Below are positions 40,568-48,666 of a stretch of 64,000 nucleotides of DNA, one piece after another. A program made the position numbers and the translations under genes. Source of the DNA: Oxalobacteraceae bacterium (GTDB taxonomy: Bacteria > Pseudomonadota > Gammaproteobacteria > Burkholderiales > Burkholderiaceae_D); contig JABTBR010000028.1 in assembly GCA_013284265.1 (NCBI GenBank), positions 23,180 through 87,179 on the forward strand, written 5' to 3'. Numbering within the stretch: the first letter of the stretch is position 1; every line of letters begins with the position of its first letter. The notes beneath the pieces were generated by a model. It had not been told where the DNA came from. It was given only the letters and a program-made list of their open reading frames with translations, and made no database searches.

Positions 40568-40674
40568 TACGCCAGCTGGAAAATTCCTGGACGCCGACAG
40601 AGCGCCGGACGCACCGCCTGGTCCGACAACATGCCACATGCACGCGCAGTCTTGTTAAGGTATCATCTTGGGCT

Positions 40675-41538
40675 ATGCGAATAGTCCTCATCACCGGCAT
40701 CTCCGGTTCCGGCAAATCGGTTGCCCTCAATGTCCTGGAAGACTCGGGTTACTACTGCGTCGACAACCTGCCGCCCGCCCTGCTCTCCAGCCTGGTCACC
40801 ACCTTGGAAGAGGAAGGCACGCAAGCGCTGGCCGTAGCGGTCGACGCGCGCAGCGCCGAATCGCTGGCCAGTCTGCCGGGCGACGTGCTGCTGCTCAAGG
40901 CACAGGGGCACGAGGTCAAGGTGATGTTCCTGACCGCCAATACCCACTCGCTGGTGGCGCGCTTCTCCGAAACCCGGCGCAGCCATCCGCTGTCGCACGA
41001 GTTGCGCCCCGGCCAGAACCCGGCCGCGCGCCGCACCCTGATCGAATGCATCCTGGAAGAACGCGAGCGCCTGTCGGCCATCGAGCAACTGGGCCATGTG
41101 ATCGATACCTCTGAGCTGAGCGCCAACAAGCTGCGCGGCTGGATCAAGGACCTGGTCACCACCGAGCAGGCGCCGCTGACCCTGTTCTTTGAATCGTTCG
41201 CCTTCAAGCTCGGCGTGCCGCTCGATGCCGATTTCGTGTTCGACGTGCGCGCGCTGCCAAATCCGTATTACGACCTGGCGCTGCGTCCTCTGACCGGACG
41301 CGACGCGCCGGTGATCGCCTTCCTCGACGCCCAGCCCAGCGCGCTCGAACTGCTGGAAGACATCCGCGCCTTCATCGCCAAATGGCTGCCCTCCTTCAAG
41401 ACCGACAACCGCAGCTACCTGACGGTGGCCCTGGGATGCACTGGCGGCCAGCACCGCTCGGTCTACATGGCGGAGCGCCTGGCCCAGCACTTCGGCGCCA
41501 GCGAGCGTGTGGTGCTGCGCCATCGCGAACAGCCCTGA
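40675..41538 (+). CDS. rapZ: RNase adapter protein RapZ
   Basis: A 287-residue RapZ/YvcJ P-loop protein. Walker A is GISGSGKS (8-15). The C-terminal domain carries the family block ALGCTGGQHRSVYMAERLA, which in E. coli RapZ binds glucosamine-6-phosphate and presents small RNA to RNase E. It is the third gene of the ptsN–hprK–rapZ unit. Whether it controls amino-sugar synthesis here is not visible. Confidence 0.93.
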   Translation: MRIVLITGISGSGKSVALNVLEDSGYYCVDNLPPALLSSLVTTLEEEGTQALAVAVDARSAESLASLPGDVLLLKAQGHEVKVMFLTANTHSLVARFSETRRSHPLSHELRPGQNPAARRTLIECILEERERLSAIEQLGHVIDTSELSANKLRGWIKDLVTTEQAPLTLFFESFAFKLGVPLDADFVFDVRALPNPYYDLALRPLTGRDAPVIAFLDAQPSALELLEDIRAFIAKWLPSFKTDNRSYLTVALGCTGGQHRSVYMAERLAQHFGASERVVLRHREQP

Positions 41539-41556
41539 TTTGACGAAGATACGCCC

Positions 41557-41865
41557 ATGAGCACACTTGTCGTTCGCAGGAAAAAACATGCGTATCAGGA
41601 TAGGATGCGTGACTACGCGGTGCTGATCGATGGCAAAAAGGTCGCCAGCGTCTCGAATGCTGCCGACGCAGAAATCCCTGTGCAAGCGGGTAAACACCGT
41701 GTCCAGCTCAAGATAGACTGGTGCGGTTCGCCGCCGATCGATGTTGAAGTTGGCGCAGGCCAGACAGTCGTCGTCGACTGCGGCCCCAACTCCAATCCAC
41801 TACTCGCCTTGCTATACATCACCTTTTGGAAGGGGAAGTATATTTGGCTGCGTAAATCGGCCTGA
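41557..41865 (+). CDS. Hypothetical 102-residue protein
   Basis: No family recognised with confidence. The protein has a basic N-terminus (VVRRKKHAYQDRMRDY), a central beta-rich part that reads like a PEGA-type carbohydrate-surface fold (IPVQAGKHRVQLKIDWCGS, then PIDVEVGAGQTVVVDCG), and a C-terminal hydrophobic patch (LLALLYITFWKGKYIWL) that could insert into a membrane. It starts 18 bp after rapZ on the same strand and may be co-transcribed. Confidence 0.6.
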   Translation: MSTLVVRRKKHAYQDRMRDYAVLIDGKKVASVSNAADAEIPVQAGKHRVQLKIDWCGSPPIDVEVGAGQTVVVDCGPNSNPLLALLYITFWKGKYIWLRKSA

Positions 41866-41904
41866 GCCGCTTGTTTAACGGCTGCATGCACCCACTTGCA
41901 TGTC

Positions 41905-42111
41905 ATGCTAAAGGAGAAACTCACGTGGAAGCGCCCGCTGTTCTTCTTGTTGCTGCCGATATTCCTGATCATGATCTTTCTTGGATTTCCCATACCAGTG
42001 GCGCCGCCACCGGCGACGCGGGCCAAGCAGGAACAATCGGTGCCCGATCAAAACAAGAAGAAACGCCGCAGCCGCACGACCATTCCCGGGCCAAGCAATA
42101 CCGAAGACTAA
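41905..42111 (+). CDS. Small single-pass membrane protein, 68 residues
   Basis: The N-terminal membrane segment (WKRPLFFLLLPIFLIMIFLG, about residues 8-27) is followed by a Pro-rich stretch and a strongly basic tail (NKKKRRSRTTIPG). The frame has high GC in third positions, which supports it over an overlapping frame with a GTG and a good ribosome-binding site. No homology recognised. It lies 39 bp after the preceding hypothetical gene. Confidence 0.55.
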   Translation: MLKEKLTWKRPLFFLLLPIFLIMIFLGFPIPVAPPPATRAKQEQSVPDQNKKKRRSRTTIPGPSNTED

Positions 42112-42196
42112 GGGCCCGCCTTCCGGCCTGTCTTCGGCGGACGCGCTGGAACAGCTGCTCGAGCAGTTGATGACTCACCTTGCATGCCGGCTTCGC

Positions 42197-43813
42197 TCAG
42201 GCGCGCAACTGCTTGCGCAGGATCTTGCCGACCGGTGATTTCGGCAAGGCATCCAGGAACTCCACGTATTTCGGCACCTTGTAGGCGGTCAGGTAAGCCT
42301 TGCAGTGCTGCCGCACCTCCTCCTCCAGCAGTTGCCCATCGCGTCTGACCACGTACAGCTTGACCGCTTCCCCTGACTTCGCGTCCTGCACGCCGATACA
42401 GGCCGCCTCCAGGATGCCAGGATGCAGCGCGGCGGCCGCTTCCACCTCGTTCGGATAGACGTTAAAGCCCGAGACCAGGATCATGTCCTTGATGCGGTCG
42501 ACGATCCGGATAATGCCCTTGCCATCCATGGTCGCGATGTCGCCGGTCCTGAAATAGCCATCGGCGGTAAACGCGTGCAGGTTTTCCTCCGGGCGCTGCC
42601 AATAGCCCGGCATGACTTGCGGGCCGCTGACGCATAGCTCCCCCGCCTCACCGGCGGCCACCTCCTGTCCGGCCTCATTGCGCAAGGACACCATGGTCGA
42701 CGGCAAAGGCAGGCCCACCGATCCGCTCCACGCCGGCGTGTGCAGCGGCGTGATGGTGACACCGGGCGAGGTTTCGGTCAGCCCGTAGGCCTCGCTCAGG
42801 GCAACGCCGGTCAGCTGCTGCCATTTCTCCGCCACGGCTTGCTGCACCGACGCACCAGCGCCGAGCACCAGTTTCAGCGCGCTGAAATCGATGGCTTCGA
42901 AGCCGGGCGTGGCGAGCAGGCCATTGAACAGGGTGTTGACGCCGATGAAGGCGTCGAAGCGCTGCCGCCTGAACTCGGCCACCAGGCCGGGCAGATCGCG
43001 CGGATTCTGGATCAGCACGTTCTTGCCGCCCTGGCAGGCATACATCAGGCAATTGGCCAAGGGGAAGATGTGGTACAGCGGCAGCGGCGTCATCACACAT
43101 TTTTTTCCCAGCGCGATTGCCGGCGCAATCCAGGCCTCCAGCTGCAGCATGCTCGCCACCATATTCCGGTGCAGCAGCACCGCCCCCTTGGACTGCCCTG
43201 TCGTGCCGCCGGTGTACTGAAGGAAGGCGATATCGTCGTGGCCGATGTCGACCGCATGACAAGGCAGCTCGCCGCCCTGGCGCAGCGCGCCGTACAGTGT
43301 GGCGACGCCCGCCACCGCAGCGGCGGCGGCTTGGCCGCCCTGGATCGCAGCGATGTCGTCCAGTCCGGCCAACACCACATGGCGGATCGCCGTTTCCGCC
43401 ATGACCTGCTCCAGCACCGGCATGAACGGCGACAGGAGAACGATCACGCTGGCGCCGGAATCCCGCAGCTGGTGGCGCAGTTCATGCGGCGTGTATTGGG
43501 GATTGACGTTGACGGCGACCAGGCCGGCACGCAGCACCCCGAATACGGCGATCGGATATTGCAGCATATTGGGCAGCATCACCGCCACCCGGTCGCCCTT
43601 GCGCAGGCCCAAGCCTTGAAGGTAGGCCGCGAAGTCGCGCGTCAGCCGGTCGAGATCACGGTAGCGCAGCACCTCGCCGGCGCATTCGAACGCAATCTCG
43701 CCGGCGAAGCGGGCATAGCTGTCTTCGAGCATGCGCGCGACCGACTGGTAGCGATTGATGTCGATCTGTGCCGGCACGCCGGGCTGGTACTGTTCAAGCC
43801 ATCTTTTTTCCAC
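42197..43813 (-). CDS. Long-chain acyl-CoA ligase-like AMP-forming synthetase
   Basis: A 538-residue ANL-superfamily enzyme that activates a carboxylic acid with ATP and joins it to CoA. The P-loop is YTGGTTGQSKGAV, with EAYGLTETSPGVT, GYFRTGDIA, DRIKDMILVSGFNVYPNEVE and the C-terminal Lys in PKSPVGKILRKQL. It is closest in style to FadD. The start is a GTG at 43813 with AAGGAGG just upstream. It is the third gene of an SDR–isomerase–ligase operon controlled, by position, by the divergent TetR gene. Substrate unknown. Confidence 0.9.
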   Translation of the reverse strand: MEKRWLEQYQPGVPAQIDINRYQSVARMLEDSYARFAGEIAFECAGEVLRYRDLDRLTRDFAAYLQGLGLRKGDRVAVMLPNMLQYPIAVFGVLRAGLVAVNVNPQYTPHELRHQLRDSGASVIVLLSPFMPVLEQVMAETAIRHVVLAGLDDIAAIQGGQAAAAAVAGVATLYGALRQGGELPCHAVDIGHDDIAFLQYTGGTTGQSKGAVLLHRNMVASMLQLEAWIAPAIALGKKCVMTPLPLYHIFPLANCLMYACQGGKNVLIQNPRDLPGLVAEFRRQRFDAFIGVNTLFNGLLATPGFEAIDFSALKLVLGAGASVQQAVAEKWQQLTGVALSEAYGLTETSPGVTITPLHTPAWSGSVGLPLPSTMVSLRNEAGQEVAAGEAGELCVSGPQVMPGYWQRPEENLHAFTADGYFRTGDIATMDGKGIIRIVDRIKDMILVSGFNVYPNEVEAAAALHPGILEAACIGVQDAKSGEAVKLYVVRRDGQLLEEEVRQHCKAYLTAYKVPKYVEFLDALPKSPVGKILRKQLRA

Positions 43814-43852
43814 TGTCCCCTCCTTGGTTTTTTATCTGAGAAAGCGCACCGT

Positions 43853-44440
43853 TCAGGCCAGCGCCTGGTCGACGAAATGCAGGCGGTCCTGCCCCCAGAA
43901 CATCTCCCCGCCGACAAAGAAGCTGGGCGCGCCGAACACGCCGCGGTCGGTCGCCTCCTGCGTATCGCGTCGCAGTTTTTCCTTGACCGCCGGGTCCTGG
44001 ACCAGGTCCATGACCAGCATCGGGGAGATACCGGCCGCATCGAGCACCGCCGCCACTTCCTGCGGCGCGGCGAGGTTGCGCTGCTGCTCGAACATCGCGC
44101 CGAAGATCGCGGCCAGGTAGCGCTGGAACTCCTCCTCGCCGCGCATCTGCAGGCCGGTGGCGCCGCGCATCAGGTGCAGCGTATTGATGGGGAAGTAGGG
44201 ATTGTGCTGGAACGGCACATCGAAATGCCTGGCCCAGCGTTCCAGGTCGATCATCGAATGGCGGCCCTTAATCGGCACCGTCGCGGGACTGCTGTTGCCT
44301 GTTGTCTGGAACACGCCGCCCAGCAGCATGGGGCGCCATACAATGTCGGCACTCCTGGCCTTGGCGATTTTCGGCAGCTGGCGGTAGGCCAGATAGGAGT
44401 ACGGGCTGCCGACGTCGAAGAAGAACTCGATTTTTTTCAT
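43853..44440 (-). CDS. 2-hydroxychromene-2-carboxylate isomerase-like (DsbA/GST-kappa fold)
   Basis: A 195-residue thioredoxin-fold protein. The N-terminal FFFDVGSPYSYLAYRQLP carries the Ser of the GST-kappa/HCCA isomerase active site. The middle has MRGEEEFQRYL and the C-terminus has RGVFGAPSFFVGGEMFWGQDRL, a classic family end. HCCA isomerases act in aromatic-ring catabolism with glutathione; many family members have unknown substrates. Lying between an SDR and an acyl-CoA ligase, it suggests catabolism of an aromatic or unusual acid. Confidence 0.85.
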   Translation of the reverse strand: MKKIEFFFDVGSPYSYLAYRQLPKIAKARSADIVWRPMLLGGVFQTTGNSSPATVPIKGRHSMIDLERWARHFDVPFQHNPYFPINTLHLMRGATGLQMRGEEEFQRYLAAIFGAMFEQQRNLAAPQEVAAVLDAAGISPMLVMDLVQDPAVKEKLRRDTQEATDRGVFGAPSFFVGGEMFWGQDRLHFVDQALA

Positions 44441-44480
44441 GTTGTGTGTCCTGTTGAAGTGAGAAGAAATCGAGCTTGGC

Positions 44481-45218
44481 TTACCAGCGCTCGATCCATG
44501 GCCGCAAATCCAGCTCGTGGGTCCACGCGTCGCGCGGCTGCTGGTGCAAATGCCAGTAGTTGCCGGCGATATGGTCGGGGTTGAGGATGCCGTCCTGGTC
44601 TTTCAGCGCGTAGCGCTCGGGGAAGCTGTCGCGGATGAAGGCGGTGTCGATGGCGCCATCGACAACGACGTGCGCGACGTGGATGCCGAGCGGGCCGAGT
44701 TCGCGCGCCATGCTTTGCGCCAGCGCGCGCAAGGCGTGCTTGGCGCCGGCGAAGGAGGCGAAGTTGGCCGAGCCACGCAAGCCCGCCGTGGCGCCGGTGA
44801 AAATGATGGTGCCGCGCCCGCGCGCCACCATCCGCTTGGCCACTTCGCGTCCCACCAGGAAGGCGCTGAAGGTGGCCATTTCCCAGATCTTGAAATACTT
44901 GCGCGCGGTCTCCTCCAGAATGCTGCAAGGGACATTGGCGCCGATGTTGAACACCATGACTTCGATCGGTGCGATATCGCGTTCGATGTCGTCCACCAGC
45001 TTGATCACCGCCTCCTCCTTGCGCGCATCCGAGGCGAAGCCATAGGCCTGTCCGCCGGCGGCGCGGATCTCGTCGATCAGCGGTTGCAGCTTGTCGACGC
45101 TGCGCCGCGTCGCGCAAGCGATCAGCCCTTCCTGCGCAAACCGCTTGGCAATCGCGCCGCCGGTCGCGTCGCCGGCACCAATAATCAGCGCCGCCTGCTT
45201 GGTCGTTCCTGTTTCCAT
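44481..45218 (-). CDS. Atypical SDR with Phe in place of the catalytic Tyr
   Basis: A 245-residue SDR-fold protein. The cofactor loop is GAGDATGGAIA, the NAG motif reads NIGAN, and the active-site helix reads FASFAGAKHALR, so the Tyr of YxxxK is Phe while the Lys remains. This combination matches the described subgroup SDR_c10, whose catalytic competence is uncertain. The ATG at 45218 was chosen because AAAGGAG sits at the right distance; an ATG two codons upstream is too close to it. It leads the operon facing the TetR gene. Confidence 0.85.
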   Translation of the reverse strand: METGTTKQAALIIGAGDATGGAIAKRFAQEGLIACATRRSVDKLQPLIDEIRAAGGQAYGFASDARKEEAVIKLVDDIERDIAPIEVMVFNIGANVPCSILEETARKYFKIWEMATFSAFLVGREVAKRMVARGRGTIIFTGATAGLRGSANFASFAGAKHALRALAQSMARELGPLGIHVAHVVVDGAIDTAFIRDSFPERYALKDQDGILNPDHIAGNYWHLHQQPRDAWTHELDLRPWIERW

Positions 45219-45238
45219 GTGCATCTCCTTTTATAAAA

Positions 45239-45265
45239 TAACGATCGTTACGGTAACGAACGTTA
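45239..45265. promoter_or_regulatory. Double TetR-type operator between the SDR operon and tetR
   Basis: A perfect palindrome TAACGATCGTTA (45239-45250) and a near-perfect one, TAACGAACGTTA (45254-45265), lie side by side, three bases apart. They sit between two divergent genes, 20-75 bp from each start, as expected for a TetR repressor controlling both directions. Confidence 0.7.
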
Positions 45266-45312
45266 TGTTAAGATCCCCTGGAGTGTCAAGCAATTTGAAG
45301 CAAGAGGTGCAT

Positions 45313-45897
45313 ATGCGATACAAACCGGGTCACAAGGAAGAAAAGCGCAAGGAATTGCTCAAGACCAGCGGTAGCGTGGTCAAGAAGAGCGGTTTCGCCG
45401 CGACGGGCGTGGATGGCCTGATGCAGGCGGCCGGCGTCACCAGCGGAACGTTTTACAGCCACTTCGGCTCCAAAACGGACTTGCTCAAGGCGCTGGTGGA
45501 AAGCGAACTGCAGGCCAGCAGCGAGATGTGGGCCGGCAATCCCTGCGGCACAGCCGAGGAGTGGATCGATTTTGAGCTGGGCCGCTACCTGAACATGGGC
45601 CACGTCCGGCACCCGGAAGCGGGCTGCGTACTGCCCTCGCTGGCGGCGGAAATTGCGCGCGCCGACCTGTCGGTCAGGGAGTTATGCGAACAGGAACTGC
45701 TGAAGGGCCAACAGATCCTGGCCAAGCGGGTCGGCAGCGACGACCTCGCGTGGGCGCTAATCTGCCAGCTGGTGGGCGCGATCATGATGGCGCGGACGAT
45801 GCCGAGCGAGGCCCTGCAAAGAACCATCCTCGACGCCAGCAAGCGGTTTTTGAAAGATGCGGTGTCGCAGCTGACGGCAGGAAAAGCCGATACCTGA
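45313..45897 (+). CDS. TetR/AcrR-family regulator
   Basis: A 194-residue repressor. Helix-turn-helix: RKELLKTSGSVVKKSGF, then MQAAGVTSGTFYSHFGSKTD. The C-terminal part (AGCVLPSLAAEIARAD) resembles the TetR_C subgroup often found near SDR or oxidoreductase genes. AGAGG precedes the ATG at 45313. It is divergent from the SDR–isomerase–acyl-CoA ligase operon with a tandem palindromic operator in between. The inducer is unknown, perhaps the acid or acyl-CoA handled by the operon. Confidence 0.87.
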   Translation: MRYKPGHKEEKRKELLKTSGSVVKKSGFAATGVDGLMQAAGVTSGTFYSHFGSKTDLLKALVESELQASSEMWAGNPCGTAEEWIDFELGRYLNMGHVRHPEAGCVLPSLAAEIARADLSVRELCEQELLKGQQILAKRVGSDDLAWALICQLVGAIMMARTMPSEALQRTILDASKRFLKDAVSQLTAGKADT

Positions 45898-45942
45898 AAT
45901 CCGACGGCGTCAGGCCGGTTGGCGGGCCGCCGGCGCTTGCCC

Positions 45943-46012
45943 AAAACCCACGGCGTAACCCTGGGGTCTGACCCGGCGGGTCAGACCCCGGCTCTTTGCC
46001 GTGGGTTTTAAA
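45943..46012. repeat. Modular palindromic repeat, copy 5 (complete single unit)
   Basis: The cleanest copy: AAAACCCACGGCGTAACCCT, core 45963-45989, GGCTCTTTGCCGTGGGTTTT, about 70 bp in all. The outer 12-13 bp and the core are inverted repeats, but the stretches between them differ left and right. It lies between convergent genes, and its right edge supplies the stop codon of the MBL-fold gene. Confidence 0.9.
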
Positions 46013-47423
46013 TGCGTTGTGGCACGCTAGCTTTGGGGGCAACGCCGGCACTTGCTTTCATTGAGCCGGCGGTGTGCGCATCGCGATGCTGGAGCCGCCG
46101 TAGCTGCGCGGCTTGATAGGCGCCGAAGACGTCGTTGTACAGGCAGCGTATCAAGGGGTCATCGATGATGTCCGCCGTTTGAATTTCCGCACTCGTCGCT
46201 GCATCGAACTCGGCGTCATTGATGCGCAGGTAAAGCGATGTGAGCGACTCGCCCAGTTCCAGCGCGGCGTAGATTTTTGAGATGGGAATATCGGTGGCCC
46301 ACGAAATGGCATCGGCCGGTCCATCGAGACGGGCGATAGCGTCACCCTCCAGTCGATAATGGAACTCCATTTCGGCGCCTTTGTGATCGTAGACTCTTAA
46401 GCGCCATACGCGCGGCTGCTCGAAGTAACTGTCTTCCGGCAGCTCCATGTCGCGGTATTTTTCAAGCAGGCCCGATTCGCAGAACGCCAGCACCAGCGCC
46501 GTCTGCGCCGCATCGAGCGCGGCAAAGCGTGTGGCGATATCAGCGGTGGGCGGCGGCTTTCTGCTGGCATCGTATTGGTAGTCGAGATCCTGATCGCCGA
46601 CCGGCAGCACCCACTCCAGCGGCGTTGAGGCCCGCAGCGATTGCGCGTCCAGCGCGAATGACACCGACGGATTCAACCGCACCACCTGCGCCCGCGGCAA
46701 GGCGGCCTGCACCTCCTGCTGGAACTGGCGGTAGGTGATCGGGAAGAAGGCGTGGTTATACCAGGACCACGGCTCCTGCAGGAACTGGCAGGAACTCGGC
46801 ACCACGAAGCGCGGATTCAAGACCTTCAATTCTTCGATCCAGTCCGCGGGTATTTCCGGAGGCGCAGCAGTTGCACGCGTTGGCGACAGCACTTCCATCT
46901 CGCGCATGGTCTGGAAGGGCCACAGCACCATATCCCAGGGTGCATAAGTAGCCAATACCTCCAGCGTATCCGGGTGCATCCACGAATCGACCACGTTCAA
47001 TACATTCACGCCGGCGGCCTGGATCTGGAACATGGAATCGACATCCGAATCCAGCGCCATGCGCGGTATCACCGTGATCGCACCGATGCCGATCGGCGCG
47101 TCTATCTTCAGCGACTGCACATTCGTAAAGCCCAGCGCACGCACCATGCCGAAGATTTCTTCAAACAGGCAGTAGATATAGATCGGCGTATTCCGGTCCA
47201 GCAGATCCAGGCTCTCCAGCGAACAATGGTCGTCGTGGAAGTGCGAGATGAAGACCGCGTCAAAGCGCAGCTTGCGGATCTGCTCGTGGTCGAAGCGCAC
47301 GTCCGGAAAAGCATGACAGTTGCGGCTGAAGGGATTTTCGAAAATCGTATCGAAGGCGATGACCGTGCCTTCGCATTCGAAGACATAGCCGGCGTGCAGA
47401 ATCCTGGATATATTGAGTGGCAT
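46008..47423 (-). CDS. MBL-fold metallohydrolase with long uncharacterised C-terminal domain
   Basis: A 471-residue protein. The N-terminal metallo-beta-lactamase domain has HFHDDH (about residues 61-66), preceded by FDAVFIS, and further ligands such as DSWMHPD. After about residue 230 comes a non-MBL region of some 240 residues with GESLTSLYLRINDAEF near the end, which I cannot assign with certainty. The last residues and stop lie at the edge of the repeat at 45943-46012. It is followed by a HIBCH-like hydrolase gene on the same strand, itself starting upstream. Substrate and pathway are unknown. Confidence 0.75.
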   Translation of the reverse strand: MPLNISRILHAGYVFECEGTVIAFDTIFENPFSRNCHAFPDVRFDHEQIRKLRFDAVFISHFHDDHCSLESLDLLDRNTPIYIYCLFEEIFGMVRALGFTNVQSLKIDAPIGIGAITVIPRMALDSDVDSMFQIQAAGVNVLNVVDSWMHPDTLEVLATYAPWDMVLWPFQTMREMEVLSPTRATAAPPEIPADWIEELKVLNPRFVVPSSCQFLQEPWSWYNHAFFPITYRQFQQEVQAALPRAQVVRLNPSVSFALDAQSLRASTPLEWVLPVGDQDLDYQYDASRKPPPTADIATRFAALDAAQTALVLAFCESGLLEKYRDMELPEDSYFEQPRVWRLRVYDHKGAEMEFHYRLEGDAIARLDGPADAISWATDIPISKIYAALELGESLTSLYLRINDAEFDAATSAEIQTADIIDDPLIRCLYNDVFGAYQAAQLRRLQHRDAHTAGSMKASAGVAPKASVPQRI

Positions 47424-47435
47424 GGATGCGCCGGC

Positions 47436-48521
47436 TCAGCTCAGATGGCGCAGGGGATGCGCCCACGCCGGCCATACCGGCTGGAAGAAGCGCGCGATCA
47501 TCTCGTCCGTCACCTCAGCCTGGGTGGCGGGCGACCAGCGCGGCGCGTTGTCCTTGTCGATCACCAGCGCGCGCACGCCTTCGAGCACTTCGCCGTGTTC
47601 AAAGTTATGCCGCACCAGCGTGCGCTCCATGCGCAGGCAATCGGCCACGTCCAGCGCGGCGCCACGGCGCACCAGTTCCTGGGTGACGGCCATCATCAGC
47701 GGCGAGCGGGTCAGCATGGCCTTGCGCGCGGCCTGGGCGAAAGCGCCCTCGTCCGCCGCCAGCGAGTCCAGGATCGCGCCCACACTGAATGCCGCGAAGT
47801 GGCGGTCGATGATGGCACGTTCGGCCTCCAGCTTGCTGGCGCCCACAGTCGCACGGAAAGGGGCCGCGAACGCGTCTATCGCCGCGCGCAGGCCGGAGCC
47901 CTCGGTGGTGTCGATCAGCGCCGCCAGGGCCTCCATATGGGCTTCCGGCACGAAATAATCGGCCAGGCCCACATACAGCGCGTCCGCCGCACCGATGGTC
48001 ATGCCGGTCACGCCCAGGTACTGGCCCAGCTGGCCTGGCGCGCGCGACAGGAAATAACTGCCGCCCACGTCCGGGAACAGGCCGATGTTCACTTCCGGCA
48101 TGGCCATGCGGGTGCGCTCGGTGACGATGCGCACGCGGCAAGCGGGGCCACCCTGGGCCACGCCCATGCCGCCGCCCATGACCACGCCGTCCATCAGCGC
48201 GATATAGGGCTTGGGGTAGAAATGAATTAAATGGTTGAGTGCATATTCTTCGGTAAAGAAGTCTTCCAGCAAGGCACTGCCGCCCTGGGGCGACACGCGG
48301 CCAGCGTCGTGGAAGAAGCGGATATCGCCGCCGGCGCAGAAAGCCTTGGGGCTGCTGCTGCGGATCACCACGGCGTCCACGCCGGCATCGTCGCGCCAGT
48401 CCTGCAGGCTGGCGGTGAGCGCGCGCACCATGTCGAGCGACAGGGAGTTGAGCGCCTTGGGGCGGTTGAGGATGATGGTGCCGGTACGATTGTGCACGCT
48501 GCTGTGGACGAATTCGCTCAT
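47436..48521 (-). CDS. 3-hydroxyisobutyryl-CoA hydrolase-like (crotonase family)
   Basis: A 361-residue crotonase of the long HIBCH type, distinguished from hydratases by length and motifs: NRPKALNSLSLDM, FCAGGDIRFF, DGVVMGGGMGV and MPEVNIGLFPDVGGSYFLS, where the Glu and Asp are the expected active-site pair. HIBCH releases 3-hydroxyisobutyrate from its CoA ester in valine breakdown. The ATG at 48521 (MSEFVHSS) fits the family; one at 48551 is also possible. It precedes the MBL-fold gene by 12 bp. Confidence 0.88.
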   Translation of the reverse strand: MSEFVHSSVHNRTGTIILNRPKALNSLSLDMVRALTASLQDWRDDAGVDAVVIRSSSPKAFCAGGDIRFFHDAGRVSPQGGSALLEDFFTEEYALNHLIHFYPKPYIALMDGVVMGGGMGVAQGGPACRVRIVTERTRMAMPEVNIGLFPDVGGSYFLSRAPGQLGQYLGVTGMTIGAADALYVGLADYFVPEAHMEALAALIDTTEGSGLRAAIDAFAAPFRATVGASKLEAERAIIDRHFAAFSVGAILDSLAADEGAFAQAARKAMLTRSPLMMAVTQELVRRGAALDVADCLRMERTLVRHNFEHGEVLEGVRALVIDKDNAPRWSPATQAEVTDEMIARFFQPVWPAWAHPLRHLS

Positions 48522-48612
48522 GGGGATTTTGCCGGAGAAGTGGGAAGGCATGATTTTATAACGGCGCATATGATTTATACGGTATGCACAGCGAACAGGC
48601 GCGAAAATAAGG

Positions 48613-48641
48613 GCGCAAAAAAGGGCGCCAGTGCGCCCTTT
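48613..48641 (-). terminator. Rho-independent terminator after hpf
   Basis: AAGGGCGC (48621-48628) pairs with GCGCCCTT (48633-48640). On the minus strand the stem is followed by TTTTTT. It ends the lpt–rpoN–hpf operon exactly where ptsN would be expected to follow. Confidence 0.75.
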
Positions 48642-48666
48642 GTTTGGTGGTGCCGGAACCGTTCTT

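Noticed and set aside
41924..42170. A GTG-start frame with a perfect AAGGAG, overlapping the small membrane protein gene.
   Set aside because: Its third-position GC is not elevated and its product is unstructured, while the overlapping frame gives a clear membrane helix with normal codon use.
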